This document shows positions 11,401-23,802 of a DNA stretch of 64,000 nucleotides, in pieces (within the stretch, counting starts at the first letter, position 1; the number at the start of each line of letters is the position of its first letter). This DNA is from Epinephelus fuscoguttatus (lineage: Eukaryota; Chordata; Actinopteri; Perciformes; Serranidae), in NCBI RefSeq assembly GCF_011397635.1, contig NC_064759.1:14094428-14158427 (forward strand), in the 5' to 3' direction. Position numbers and translations under genes: made by a program. The notes beneath the pieces were generated by a model, which made no database searches, was not told where the DNA came from, and saw only the letters and a list, made by a program, of their open reading frames with translations.

Positions 11401-14400
11401 TTGTGCTTGCCTATTTGGATGCAAATTTCGCTCCACACAACCTGTGAACCACCCACATGAGTTCCCTTTACAGATACATGTATTTCTCCAGGTTGTGGTT
11501 GTTGTTTTTTTAAACAAACACTTAGATTTACAGTACGGTTTAAACTTTGACGTGTTGTACGTAAAGGTGCAGTATGTACGAGTTAGCGGTATCTTAAAGG
11601 ATAACTTAAGCATTTTTCAACCTGGACCCTATTTCCCTGTATAAATTGGTCAAAGACACCGATGTGAACAAGAGTTTTTGACATTGGTCCAGTATTGAGT
11701 GAGCAGGCAGCAGAGCAACAGGCTGTAATGGAAGCAAATGGGGCAACTGAACATCGTCATTGCTTGTCCATTAAAAGTAGTTAGTTTTGACACAGAGTAG
11801 CTCAGATTGTTATTATAAGTGTCTAAAGTGTCCCTTTACATTTCACTTTAATTGGTTTGTTTGTTACTGCCTTGTTAAGTGGAAGTTTATTTCTGAAAAA
11901 TCACGAGATATCACGGGATGCCGCTTGTTGCAGGAAAACAACATTTGAAACGTGTGAGATTTGGAGAGAATATAATAACCTCAACTCAGCTCAACTCAGC
12001 TCAACTTCAATTATTTATAAAGCACATTTAAAACCAACTCACGCTGACTGAAGTGCTGTACAAAAGGAATAGTGGAGTAGTTTATAGAAAATTTAGTGTC
12101 TAAAAGATTTTCAATACCATGGATGATTATTTGCCTGGTTTTAACAATGTGTCTCAGGCCTTTGAATTCAATCACTGCTGTATTTACTTGTGATGGAGTA
12201 TACACATGAAAAGTGAACAAGGAAAGTGAGAAAAAAGGCAGCAGAGGTTTTTATTTTACTGTTTGCACATCCATAACATCTTGCTGATGCCTCTTGTTGC
12301 TACACTATCCCCTTTGCTGCTGTAACACTGCAAACTTCCCCGTTGTTGGAATAAGATGATTATCTTACTAGAAAAGACTGTGTACAGGGACTCGTACAAT
12401 AACTAACATTACTGTCGTCATTCATAGCCCATAGGTATGTTGATGTATAGGAAGTGCAAATGTATGTCAATAAATGAACGAATGACTTTATTTTGAGCAA
12501 AATAAAAAATGAAAACATAAACTAACAAACATCAACAGACATGTTTAAAAGGAGTAGGAAGAAGTGTACACTTATATAATCATACCGCCATCTCAATATT
12601 CATGTCTCATTGGAATAAGGAAATTGTCAACGACTATCCCAAACTTATTAACAACCATTAATATAGATAAATATAAACAACAGTCTTAGATATGAAATAT
12701 AGGTCAAGGTAGGTAAACAGTCCGTGTAGAGAGGAGCAACGCAATAGCCAAAATGCCACCTCAGAACTCACTGGCTATCTGATTACAATTTGACTTTATA
12801 TAAGCTTTTTATTAATTATTTATTTAATGTGCATTTATATGCAGAGAAAGAGATTCGCCAAAATGACCGGCACACTGAAGAGGAAGTCTTAGCTCGGATA
12901 TCTGCTGGCTACAGGCCCAAAATATTAGCCCTTGCCCGCAGAAGCTTATCATAGTTAGACCGATAGCTGATGGGCTCTGAGACTGGGGGGGTCTATTGAC
13001 AGAAATGGAATATAATATAAGTCATTATAAATACCTTGCTGTGATCAGTTTATGTAGGAACTATTCACAATTAGTGTATAATCACCTGAAAATAAGAATC
13101 ATCGTGTTTTTATTAGCTTAGAATGAGTCGTTTATTTCCACATGGAGCGTGGACCATGGATGTATTAAGAGACCTGGATACAGCGTTGGAGGTGCTCATT
13201 CCTATGAAAGTTGCTCAGTGGTGCATGAAGCCAAAATTGCTTTATTTCTGGTGTATGAAATTCCGTAGATGTTTAGCGCTCTGCTAACTTGAATAGGTAT
13301 AAAATAATTTAATCTTGTGGCTCCTTTATACTTTCAAAATGTTATTGAACTGAATGGATCAAATCTTGATAGTGGGATGAGTCATTTTGCGGGGGTTGTG
13401 ACACTTAAGATGAATGCATCTTTTTTGACCTATGGGAAAAACATTGCTGAGAGCATGACACCCTTTGAAAGGTCTCCTTAATGAGCCTTAATGAGCCATA
13501 TTTAGAGGATGTTACAGGAGAACCTTGGGTACGAAGATACGCCCCCAAGTGCGTGTTCACAGTTCTGTGTGCTGACTTTCACTTTTACGTATAAGTCCAG
13601 TGCAACACATCTGGCTGAACTGCTGGCCTGTTCACTCTCTGTCTTCCCTCAGAAGTGCAGTGAGCGGAGAATAAATGACACCACAGTTCGGCTTGTTGAC
13701 TTTGGCAGCGCCACCTTTGACCACGAACACCACTCCACCGTCATCTCTACACGTCACTACCGAGCTCCAGAGGTCATACTGGGTAAGAGATGTTGATTTA
13801 AACCACAGAGTGACCAGGAGCTGTCAGTGCTGTTTATTCATGTTGAAGGTTTTGTCTCTCCTCTCTGGCGCAGAGTTGGGTTGGAGTCACCCGTGTGATG
13901 TGTGGAGCATCGGCTGCATCCTGTTTGAATACTACCAAGGTTTCACGCTGTTTCAGGTCACATATGGGTGTTTATTGGTGAAATTACAGCATGGTGTATG
14001 TCTCATGGTTTTGATCTTGTTGACGTGATCTTCACTTTTAGACTCATGATAATAAGGAGCATCTTGCTATGATGGAGAGAATACAGGGACCAGTTCCTCA
14101 GAGAATGATCCAGAGGAGCAGGTAACACACTCCTGTTCTGTTACACAAGCATGCATGCAAACAATTTATTTGTCAAAACATATATATATTTTTTTTCTTT
14201 GCAGAAAGCAGAAGTATTTCCACCGTGGGCGTCTCGACTGGAATGAATGCTCCAAGGCCGGACGTTATGTGAAAGCCAAGTGCAAACCACTGAGGGTGAG
14301 CTGAAGCAGATGCAATCTTTCAACACACTTGAACTCCCTTAAATGACCCGACACTCCTCTGTTTTTTATTTTAGAAGTACTTGTTATCACATGGGACAGA

Positions 14401-14557
14401 ACACCACCATTTTTTTTACCTCCTGGAGAGGATGCTGGAGTACGAGCCTTCGACACGGATCTCTCTTTCCTCTGTTCTGCGTCACCCCTTCTTCCTGCCT
14501 CTTCATCACTCAGGACGGAGTAAAGTCTGGAGGAACAGCTGTGACATGAGCAGATGA
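8401..14557 (+). CDS. clk2: CLK2-like dual-specificity LAMMER kinase
   Basis: CLK kinases phosphorylate SR splicing factors in the nucleus. Exons: 8401-8466, 10223-10313, 10391-10457, 10542-10658, 10729-10895, 11221-11315, 13653-13782, 13874-13956, 14042-14121, 14205-14295, 14375-14557; 1170 nt, 389 residues, no frame break. Visible motifs are the glycine loop [12 protein letters not shown] lysine ALKIIKN, catalytic loop HTDLKPEN, metal site [13 protein letters not shown], activation segment [12 protein letters not shown] and the signature [12 protein letters not shown]. The C-terminus [12 protein letters not shown] matches CLK2 rather than CLK1, 3 or 4, and CLK2 lies near PKLR in mammals, as here. 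The start ATG at 8401 follows an in-frame stop (8377-8379) in the same exon. The usual 130-150 residue RS-rich N-terminal region is absent; exon 1 encodes a short hydrophobic segment ([14 protein letters not shown]). An upstream alternative exon cannot be excluded. Confidence 0.9.
8892..10008. mobile_element. TTAA-flanked family B element in clk2 intron 1
   Basis: TTAA at 8892-8895 and 10005-10008 bounds a 1.1-kb element with inverted arms of about 130 bp. The left end reads AGGGACAGTTCGCCC and the right end gagtgaactgtccct. The arms contain the family sentence ending tggagatatcagctgtagag. Its middle (about 9390-9830) holds a second repeat, also found at 30822-31290, which appears to be nested. 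Confidence 0.8.
11594..11835. mobile_element. TTAA-type family D fragment
   Basis: TTAA at 11594-11597 is followed by AGGATAACTTAAGC and tttttcaacctggaccctat. This matches the arm of the THAP-bearing element at 56264-57282. Only the left side is recognisable; the right edge is approximate. Confidence 0.55.
11955..12130. repeat. Dispersed fish repeat fragment (ttatttataaagcac type)
   Basis: A short run of tcaactcagc repeats leads into ttatttataaagcacattt and then gaagtgctgtacaaaagg. This sentence is a frequent dispersed repeat in fish introns. No coding sequence is seen. The family name is not assigned. Confidence 0.4.
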
Positions 14558-15580
14558 CCCTTGAATAGACACTTGACCTTATGAGGACCATACCAGTGTG
14601 TTTGCAAGTATTAGTTTCTGCTACAAATCATGTATATTTCAAACAGGAGAGACTAAAAGGGCTTTAAAAGTTCTACATTTATTTGATATAGTGTGCACAA
14701 TAGGAAAAGATATACTGTATGTGAGGAGTCTTTGGGAAGTAGAGCGGTTTTATGTGAGTTGGAGGAGTCTCCACCCAGGTGGTGGAGAAAAGTGAAGAAT
14801 AATAGTTGCAGATTTAAATGGATGTGATGTGGAGTGAGGTTCCTAATGAGCGCAGTGGAATGGTGTTGAGATGAGTCATGTCAATCAGACATGAAGGAAG
14901 CAAAGGAAGAACGTAATGAGATGACCGATCACACCCTCAGTCAGCCGAGTTAGTTGTATGTGGGAAAGAAAACAATATAAATAGAGTAAAGCAAGTCAAG
15001 GCAGTTTTATTCACAGTGTACAGGAAATTTTTATAAACATGATTGACATGAACTGATTTTTTTGGTGCTGGAAACAAACTGTGAGCACGAATTGGATATG
15101 TCCTCCTGAGACTCTGTCCTCGTATGGTATGGGGACATCACAATTTGGGTTGGGCTCCAACTTAGACTCGTTCGTGAAGACTTTTTTGTGCCATCTAGTG
15201 GTAGTAAGAGGGCAATACACTAATCCATGTAAAAACAAGATGGCAGCCGTCTCTATCCAGTCATTTTGCAGCAAAGAGCCAATTTTGAGAATTTAGCAAA
15301 TAGCTAGAGAAATTAAAAATGCATGCTAAAGAAAGCTCGGGTCTCAGGTGGATATTATCTTTAAGCTGGTATAGCGGACTTGTTAACAGGTGACTATTTA
15401 CACACCGAGCAGATACAGAGCTAAATTATCGTTCATTTGGAGTTGTGTTTCTGGCCACCTCATGAACATAAAGTCCTTTTGGCTCTGTAGGTTTGGACTC
15501 TTGGTCCGCACCAGCTCCTGAGAGAAATAAGGCTATGTTCAGACTGCAGACAAATCAGATTTCTTTCTCAAATCAGATCT
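14558..15580. other. clk2 downstream region, no gene recognised
   Basis: About 1 kb after the clk2 stop. I see no clear poly(A) signal of the AATAAA form close to the stop. Around 15060-15300 there is dispersed-repeat-like sequence (gtgccatctagtggtagtaa). No coding exon or RNA gene was found. Confidence 0.4.
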
Positions 15581-15830
15581 TTAAAGGTCCAGTGTCTAGG
15601 ATTTAGGGGCATCTGCTGGCAGAAATAGAATATTATATTTATAACTGTGTTTTCTTAGGTGTGTAATCACTTGAAAAAAATAATTGCTGTGTTTTCGTTG
15701 CCTTAGAATAAGCTGTTTATATCTACGTACAGAGCAGGTCCTCTTCCACAGAGTCCTCCATGTTGTTTCTATAGTAGCCCAGAATGGACAAATCAAACAC
15801 TGGCTTCAGATGGGACCATTTGTCAGCGTC
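15581..15830. mobile_element. TTAA-type family C MITE, left part
   Basis: TTAA at 15581-15584 is followed by AGGTCCAGTGTCTAGGATTT, ggcatctgctggcagaaat and later ttgtttctatagtagcccag. This is the same family as the complete copy at 23049-23345. The right inverted end is lost. Confidence 0.7.
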
Positions 15831-18800
15831 AGTCACTACGTCAGCTACGCAGTCACGTTGTCAGTGATGCTAAAGACGCTGGGACTGGACAGATCTGTAT
15901 CGGGATGCAGCTGTAGAAATCTGGTTGAAATTAAATTTCAAAGCACCTCTCAATAAGTTTTTGATCCCATCTGCAAAAATTTTGTTCTGTTTTTTCTGTC
16001 CAGACTTTCTACAATCAATCTGGATTTGCCAAAAACCTGATTTTGGCTGGCACTCTCAACAAGGCCTATCTTATCAATTAGATGCTAAATGCACCATTAC
16101 TGTATGCTCACCGTTGTCTGCCGTTTGTTGCTTTACGGGTAGGGTACAGTCGGCTGAAAGTGATGCTGATGAGAGTGGTGAGAGTGAAACATTGAGGTTA
16201 AAAGTTAAGTTTTGGGCCAGAAAGGGGAGTCACGTGATAATTCACTATGTGTTCATCACAATGAGCGAAATATTAATTAATTAGCAACATTTAATAATAA
16301 AACACAGCAGCCCCAATGTAAAAAAAATACTTAGCTGGTCATATAAATATACATGAATGGAAGTAAATGGGCTAAAACCTGCAAAACCACTGGGTATTGT
16401 CTTTTAGGAACTGATCACATGTACATCCGCTTAAAAATGTTAAAAAATAAAACTGTATCTCTAAAATTTAGAGGACAAATAGATACAAAAACTAATGATC
16501 CCTTAAAAACTGTACTTTTAGTTTAATTCTCTCAGTCACTTAATAAAAAAAAAATTGTGTGTGTTTTTGTAATAAATTTTGTATGGAATGACTTCTGAAG
16601 TCGCCCCCTCAGCTCTGTTCTCGTGTTTTGCATGTCACATACACACAGACACACACACACTTCTCATTTAACCTCTGTTTACTCGCAGAGCGTCCTCTGG
16701 CATATTGATGGAGTGCAGCTCAGCAGAGAGCACGGTCACAAGGCTGAGCGAATGTGTGCGCCTGCCAGTTCTCCTCTTCAGCCTTGGCAGAGCCGAGAGA
16801 GACTTATTGTCAGCCTATGTGTGTTTGGCTGAATGAGACCTTATTTCTGATGTGTGTGTTTGTATGGGAGGTTGTGCGTATGTGTATGTGTGTGTTAGTG
16901 AGTGTGTGCAGATGATCTTCCTTTGTGATGCTTAAAGTAATTATAGGCTGTTAATGAATTCATCAATGGTGCTGAGTTTAAAAGAGATATTTTTATGTGT
17001 GAATGGAGACTTGATGAAAGTAAATCTATATCACTTTGTGTGTTTGTGCGTAGATTAGGTCCCATTTACTTGTTTTAGTCTCAATGCAGAACCTTATTTT
17101 TCTTTTTAAACAAAGATTTAACATTTTATATTAAGTCTACAGCTATTTCTGATTATACTTGTCATCAAAATGTTTGCTTAATTTTACTGTGTTTAAATCT
17201 TAGAACAGGAAAAACAGACTATTGAAGTAGTCAGGTGAATTTAAAACAGGTAATTTATTAGTTCCCTGGATGAAACTCCGTTTTTTGTCCAATTTATTTA
17301 AAATCATCACAGCAGTTAGACCTGCAGACTGTTTCGCACGGGTCGAAGCAACCACAGAACTAAAGGCACACCAAGTTAAGGCGACCAGGAGCCTGAGGCC
17401 ATCACTGAAAGAGCTTAATCAGGTGGTGTAAGAGGCTGAGACGCCCTCCTGCGGTGCACACTGCCAGCATGTGTACCAAGAGATCCGTGGAGCTCGTGTA
17501 TGTGCCAAAACTTTCTTAATAAATCATCGTACTTTTCACTGCAACAGACCTAGAAATAATCATAATTATTTTTCAAATTTACTCTCATTCGTTAGCTGTA
17601 AATTAGAATTATATGGTGTGGAATGAAATGTGCGAATGACACACGGTTGCGTTATAAGAGCTGGTTACAGAACTCCAAGATAGTCATTTGAATAAAACTT
17701 GCTCACCCAGCACCACAGGGGATTTCTTTGCTGCAGGACTTCATTTGGCCAATGAGGCAAATTGGCAGCACGGCTGAGTGGCATGCCGTGTCCAGCTTTG
17801 GTATTTGTCTGCAATAAAAAATAATATGACCAGGGATTACAGAAAAGACAGGACTGTGATGTCTCAGATGGAAAAATTTTGTCCCTCTTGCTGCGTCTGT
17901 CTGGTGGTGCAGGCTGCAGGTTCCAGGTGTCTCTAGATTTGAAGAGTCCCTTTAAATTCCCCCAGATAGTGTGACCAGAGATCCATTCAGATAAATATCT
18001 AGAAAAGATTAAATCCCCTGATGGCTGTATCGGTGTTATTTAAAGCAATGATTTCTCATGTTTTTATGTATTTGGGGCATTATGCTAATGTGTTATGATG
18101 AGATGTATACTTGGAATTCTAAGTATGCCATTAATATTTAGCATAACCTTTGTTTGTGCAGAAGCCTCTCGTGAGGTCATGCATGAGCATGTGCACTTGT
18201 GTGTGTATGTGCATGCGTGTGTGTGTGTTAATATGCTGGTGTCAGTGACTGAGCTGTCACATGTCGGACACTGATGCACATGAGAATCCCTTAAGTGGCT
18301 CTTTTTGGTGGGCTTGCATGGAAGCTCTGGTTCACACACACGATACAGTGGATTTGACAAAGTGTGCACGTCTCATCAAAAATCAGTTTGACTGATTTGT
18401 CAGAATGATCTTTGCATGATGTCATAACTTGGAGAATACTGTCATAATTCAGACGTAGGATTTCTTAACGTGCTCCACCTCAGTTTGTCCCACCTGTGGA
18501 GAAATACTGCTGACACAGGACCAGTGGATGGATGAAGAAACTGATCCCAGATCTGTTGCTGAACATGAGCTGTAGGAGGCGTGGCTTTTCTTGGTGATCT
18601 TGTTAAAGCATTAAAGCGTACTCACCTGTCAGGCACCGAAGGGGTCCGGGCAGCAGAGGGGGGAAAAGAATAGGAGGGGAAACAAGGGATAGAGGGATTT
18701 CAAGTGCTCAGAAGGCGTGTGTGTGCCAAACAGGGCATCAGAGCAGGCCATAGAGGGAGTCAAAGACATTCAAATATAAAAAAAAAAAAAATGTTCCCAA

Positions 18801-18990
18801 ACGAAGTCAGGAGAATAGACATGGGTGACACTTTACTTTAAGTCCCCATTGAGCATTCATCAGCAGTAAACACCTAACCAGAGTGGCAACACAATGCAAA
18901 GAGTCTCTGTCTGACTGTCTGTGTTTCTGACCTTTGATTTTCTCCAAAACTCTAAATCCTATCGACTTCGACTATTGTCGAGTGCAAGCT
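15831..18990. other. Intergenic stretch, no gene recognised
   Basis: About 3 kb of AT-rich sequence with short TG-rich runs near 16850-16910 and 18200-18230. Short open frames exist on both strands but none shows a known domain or good exon context. No RNA gene was recognised. Confidence 0.4.
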
Positions 18991-18999
18991 CTTGAGATC

Positions 19000-19265
19000 C
19001 CCAAGAAATATTTCAGCCCTGTTGCCAGAATAAATGTGGCATTGTGTTTTTGCAGATATGTTATATTTGTATGATATCATGACACAGACAGACTGCGGTT
19101 AACATGTGGTCAGGTTTAGGCACAAAAAAACATGGTTATGTTTAGTAAAAGAACATGTTTTGGCCTAAAATACCCGCCCTTGGTGGGACAGCTGCCTCTG
19201 GAAGTGCACTAATGTCTCCGTAAAAAACAACCAGTTTTGTTGTTTGTTGGTCTCAAGCAGTGGTC
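19000..19265. repeat. Truncated copy of the inverted-end element seen in rec8
   Basis: The segment ggcattgtgtttttgcagatatg near 19035 matches the end of the element at 22040, and caaccagttttgttgtttg with tctcaagcagtggtct near 19220-19265 is the reverse complement of the sequence at about 5965-6005. The copy stops where LINE sequence starts near 19266, which suggests truncation by that insertion. Confidence 0.5.
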
Positions 19266-19960
19266 TCCAGCTTGACAGGAGTCTCATCTGGGTGAGCACC
19301 TCCAAATCTGAGGCCATGGTTCTCTGACAGAAACCAGTGGATTGGCCCCTCTGGGTTGAGGGAGTTACTGCCTCAAGATCAGGGTCTTGTTCACAAGTGA
19401 TGGTAGAATGGAGCGTGAGATGGATCAGCAGTTTGGCATGGCATCTGCAGTGATGCGGGTGCTGTGCTAAACCATTGTGGTGAAGAGGGAGCTGAGCTGG
19501 AAGGTGAAACTGTTGATTCACTGGTCCATCTACGTCCCAACCCTCACCTATGGTCATGAGTTCTGGGTAGTGACCGAAAGAAGAAGATTGCTGATACAAG
19601 TGGCCAAAATGAGTTTCCTCCATGGGGTGGCTGGGCTCAGCCTTAGAGATAGGGTGAGGGAGCTCGGAGTAGAGCCGCTGCTCCTTCGTGTCATAGGGGG
19701 TCAGATGAGGTGGTTCAACATCTGATCAGGATGCCTCCTGGGCGCCTCGGGTTAGAGGTGTTTCAGACACATCCAACTGGAAAGAGGCCCCGGGGCAGAC
19801 CCAGAACACACTGGAGGGATTACATATCTTGTCTGGCCTCGGAATGCTGGGGTCTATCTGGAGGAGCTGGAAAGTGTTGCTGAGGAGAGGGACGTTTGGG
19901 GTGCTTTGCCCCCTGTGACTCTGGGTAAGCAGATGAAAATGGATAATAACATAAAATATG
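19266..19960 (+). mobile_element. Non-LTR retrotransposon 3' end, copy 1
   Basis: Conceptual translation on the + strand gives [18 protein letters not shown], then [33 protein letters not shown], and later a Pro/Arg-rich part in another frame. This is the recurrent C-terminal part of a fish LINE polyprotein downstream of the reverse transcriptase. Frameshifts and stops make it a dead 5'-truncated copy. A second copy in opposite orientation lies at 58870-59480. Clade not assigned. Confidence 0.75.
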
Positions 19961-19975
19961 TCTGAGAAGTTAGGG

Positions 19976-20352
19976 CAGCACGGTGGTGTGGTGGTTAGCA
20001 CTGTCACCTCACAGCAAGAGGGTTGCCGGTTTGATCCCGGGTGTGGGAGCCCTTCTGTGTGGAGTTTGCATGTTCTCCCCATGTCAGCGTGGGTTCTCTC
20101 CGGGTACTCCGGCTTCCTCCCACAGTCCAAAATCATGCAGACTGGGGACTAGGTTAATTGATATCTCTAAATTGTCTGTAGGTGTGAATGTGAGCGTGAA
20201 TGGTTGTTTGTCTCTATGTGTCAGCCCTGTGATAGTCTGGCGACCTGTCCAGGGTGTACCCTGCCTCTCGCCCGATGTCAGCTGGGATAGGCTCCAGCCC
20301 CCCCACGACCCTCAAGAGGATGAAGCGGTTAGAAGATGAATGAATGAATGTC
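19976..20352 (+). mobile_element. tRNA-like SINE with TGAA tail
   Basis: The head gggcagcacggtggtgtgg, then tggttagcactgtc (A-box-like) and ggtttgatcccggg (B-box-like), is followed by the conserved body tgtggagtttgcatgttctc and ctgggataggctccagcccc. It ends in a (TGAA)-type tail at about 20334-20350. This is an abundant fish repeat. It follows directly after the LINE fragment. Confidence 0.7.
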
Positions 20353-21600
20353 TGAGAAGTTATAAATGTCCATCAGGGGCACAGCACCAAATTCTGGGCC
20401 CTATGGATAAGCAGTCTTTGTAGCCCCCCACCCTTCCTCTCCTGATTCATGTCTATTTCTCGCAACTTTTATGTATTTATTAATTCATTTTGGTTTTGTT
20501 TTACAAAGTCTGTTAGCTTTCTTTCCATTTCCTGTCTTTCTTTCTGGAACCCCGATTTCCCTCTCTTGGGGAAAGACATGACAGTGTATGTTGGTGCTCC
20601 AGCAGCATAAGCAGTCACGCACTCAACTCTAGCTGCATAGAGAATCAGATCCTAGCAGTTTAATTTAGTTGTAGCACCCATTTAGAAATAAAAATTGCAA
20701 ACAAAACCAACTTTTCATTCCAGGCTGCTTGAGGACACCCTCCTATTGGAGCCTTGGGTAATGAGTCCCACTTTCCCCCACTATTATGCCCCTGATGTCC
20801 ATATATCTGCTAACAGCTGCATTATAGTGTGGTAAACCATTTATTAAATGTTTATATAGCACCATAAGACTTAGAGTAAAGCGTGTAATGCTGCAGCAGT
20901 CACTCTTTCTCCCTGTGATAACAGTCATATATCTGCAAACTGCATTTGTTCATTAACAACCAATGTAAACCAAAAAGAAAACCAATGGATAAGTACAAAC
21001 AATTGCATGAATAAAGTTTTTTTTTAAAGGGGTAAATGTTTAATAATGATGGAGAAAAGGGAGATTAAAAGGAATGAAGTCAGCATTCACTTTTTGTTTG
21101 TTTGATGGAGGAATTGGTCCAACTGTCAATAATCTTGTCTTTTCTCTCTGTGACTCAGACGCTGCCGTCTCCGGCCAGACTCTCTCCATCCAGGTGTGCC
21201 TTTGTTTCATTTCCTCTCCCCAAAGCTCCTCTCATCTCTTCATCTCTGAATATCCACACAGCCAAATACTGATTATGTTCTTGTAAGGAACTGAAAATGT
21301 GTTTTATCTTGAGAAGAATCTTTAATGACTTTCTGGTGGCCCACTTGGCTGAGTTTGAAGAGCACTACCCACTACAGTTAGTGCTCTACTGCTCCTTAAC
21401 AAAAACTCAAAATTCAGATAATGCAGCATTGTAAGAGAACAACTGAGACAGGAATGACACTGACGTCAGGCCTGTGAAAGCATGCTCAACATGACATCAG
21501 CTCGTGCCTCTAAATCTTCCATCACAAACACGTGAGTCATCGGGTGCGTTACCTGCCACGGCTAACGAGATTCCCCTCATTAAGTCCTTTAAGTGGTAAT
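20353..21600. other. Intergenic stretch upstream of the complexin gene
   Basis: No coding exon, RNA gene or well-defined repeat was recognised. Short open frames at 20743-20928 (minus) and 21074-21286 (plus) show no known domain. Confidence 0.35.
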
Positions 21601-21605
21601 CTGTA

Positions 21606-21876
21606 TAGGAGAATTCGGGGGAGTTGAAGAGTGGAGCGAGTCAGGAGGAGTGCGGCAGAAGAAGCAGAACCTGCACCAGGAAACAGTAATTTACTCCTGC
21701 GAGGGTCAAGGAGCAGGAGCAACATTTTGTGGAGAGACTTCTGTTGTTTCTTCTTGTCGTCTCTGATTTGTTCTGAAGCTCAGAGGGATTGTCTGGTCGC
21801 GGCGGAGGCCATCTGGCTGGAGCTTTATCAGGATTTTATGCTGTGAGCCCTTGGCCAACTGTGACCACCTGCATGG
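21606..21876 (+). other. Candidate 5' non-coding exon of the complexin gene
   Basis: A moderately GC-rich, purine-rich segment ends in a consensus donor (gcatgg then gtaagaaa at 21877). About 700 bp on, ggcag at 22591-22595 is an acceptor for an exon running into the complexin start at 22769. This pair makes a plausible 5' UTR splice. Exon start is a guess; transcript data are needed. Confidence 0.3.
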
Positions 21877-22029
21877 GTAAGAAACTGTGGACTGGGCAAA
21901 CATGATAAACCATGTTAATATTGTGTGTGGATAAGTAGTGGGAAATGGCCTGAAGAAGAACTTGTATGTTGTCTGTTTGAGTCTGATGTTTGTCACTTTT
22001 TGTTCTTGCGTAGTTTCCAACTCAGTCGG

Positions 22030-22475
22030 CAGAAGAAAATGTTGGCATTGTGCGTTTCTGCAAACCACAGATATGTTACAAATGTGGGTTTAATACAAAT
22101 CATATCAACGTTTATAAAGTAACGTAGTTCTGAAGAGATGGTGGAGGAAATGGTGGATGGCGTGACAACTTGACAAGACGGCTGTTAAACTGCAGACCAC
22201 TGTTAGAGACCAACAAACAACAACAGCGGGTGTTCTGTAGCGAGACATCAGTGTTCCAGCCGTGGTTATGCCACCAAAACTGTGTATTTTATGCCAAACG
22301 TGATCTTTTATTAATCATAACCAAGTTTTTTATGCCTTAACATATATCCACACATTAACTACAGCATTGTTGTATCACAAAGAAATGTAAAGTTTCAATA
22401 CACTACGTAATACTGCACAAATGCAATGTATCCGTGGTTTGCAGAAACGTACAATTCCAACATGTATTCTGGCAA
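22030..22475. repeat. Short copy of the inverted-end element seen in rec8
   Basis: The left end ttggcattgtgcgtttctgc, then aaaccacagatatgttac, is the inverted match of the right end aatgtatccgtggtttgcag followed by aaacgtacaattccaaca. The interior repeats the sentence ctgcagaccactgttagaga seen at 5960. About 445 bp, without the large tandem expansion of the rec8 copy. Confidence 0.65.
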
Positions 22476-22672
22476 TCAGGTTGCTGGTTTCCATCTTTCT
22501 CTGTCTACATGACAAACATTAATCTGTGTATGCAACATTTGTAAGCAGGTGTCTGAGTCTGAGCCTTGTCTGACTGATGTCCTTGTCCTTGGCAGGTCTC
22601 ACCAAGAGTTATTGCTGCCACAGGACGTGAGTGTGCGTGTGTCCGGAGTTCATTCTGTCAGACCAGCACAAC

Positions 22673-22726
22673 ATGAGTGAAGGAGAAAATCTTTACATAG
22701 TCACCCACCGTCTGTCGAAGAAATAG
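22673..22726 (+). promoter_or_regulatory. Upstream ORF before complexin start
   Basis: ATG at 22673-22675 opens a 17-codon frame (MSEGENLYIVTHRLSKK) that ends TAG at 22724-22726, 42 nt before the main ATG and in the same frame. If the exon starts at 22596, this uORF would be in the 5' leader and could lower translation. Inference from position only. Confidence 0.35.
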
Positions 22727-22768
22727 TGGTGTGGTCGTTCCTTCCCGTTCTGAGAGCTGCAGTGCATC

Positions 22769-23760
22769 ATGGACACTGTGGCGAGAGTTAAAAAGTCGCT
22801 AAGGACGCCCATCAGGAAGCTGACCAAGTGTGTGTCGAGGGTGAAGGAGAGGAAGTTGTATCCCAGACGCAGGATCAGAAGGAGGAGGAGCAGAGGCGGG
22901 GCAGGAAGAGGGGGATGCAACAGGTTGGGGAGGACCCCTCAGACCCCTCTCCAAACATCACACCCCAAAGACCCGCCAATCATCTTCTCGTACCAGGCAG
23001 ACCTGGAGAAGGAGAGGTAAGTGGACATACACTGAAAGACAAAATCCCTTAAAGAAAAGTCCGGTGTAGGATTTAGAGGCATCAGTTGGCAGAAATTGTA
23101 TATAATATTCATGTTTTCATTAGTTTATGATCACATGAATATAAGAATCATGGTGGTTTTGTTACCTTAGAATGGGCCGTTATATCATCATACAGAGCGG
23201 GTCCTCTTCCATGGAGTCCACCAAGTTGTTCTACAGTAGCCCAGAATGGACAAACCGAACACTGGCTCTAGATAGGGCCAGTACAGCACAATGTAGTGCA
23301 ACCTCACCACTAGATGGCACTAAATCCTACACACTGGAACTTTAAGTTAAAGAAACAACACCACTCTGTAAAACACTTCATTACAATTAAAAGTCCTGTA
23401 CTGAATCTAACGTAGGAAAAGCATTAAATTTTGGTTGGAATGAAAATTGGGTCGGCGATGATTTAAATCTCTAATGACATCTAAATTTCATATTGTGTGG
23501 ACATTAACTTTATGACGTTTTGAAGACCTTGTTTTTTTCTCCATACCTTACGACTAAACATCATTATCCTACATCAGGATCATGTTGGCATAAGACGTTT
23601 GTAAGACTTTAGATTTTGGTTACTTACTACAACACAACTTAAAACCAGCAAAATATTAACACCATCTGTCGTCATTATTCTATGTCAAATTGACACTGGC
23701 ATTAGATGTTGCCCTGACATTGGATTTTAGTCACCCGACTTACACAGCAATATATATACA

Positions 23761-23802
<42 letters not shown>

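Noticed and set aside
22627-22661. A short intron between gtgagt at 22627 and the acceptor at 22661
   Set aside because: 35 nt is too short for a vertebrate intron; the exon probably runs on to 23016.
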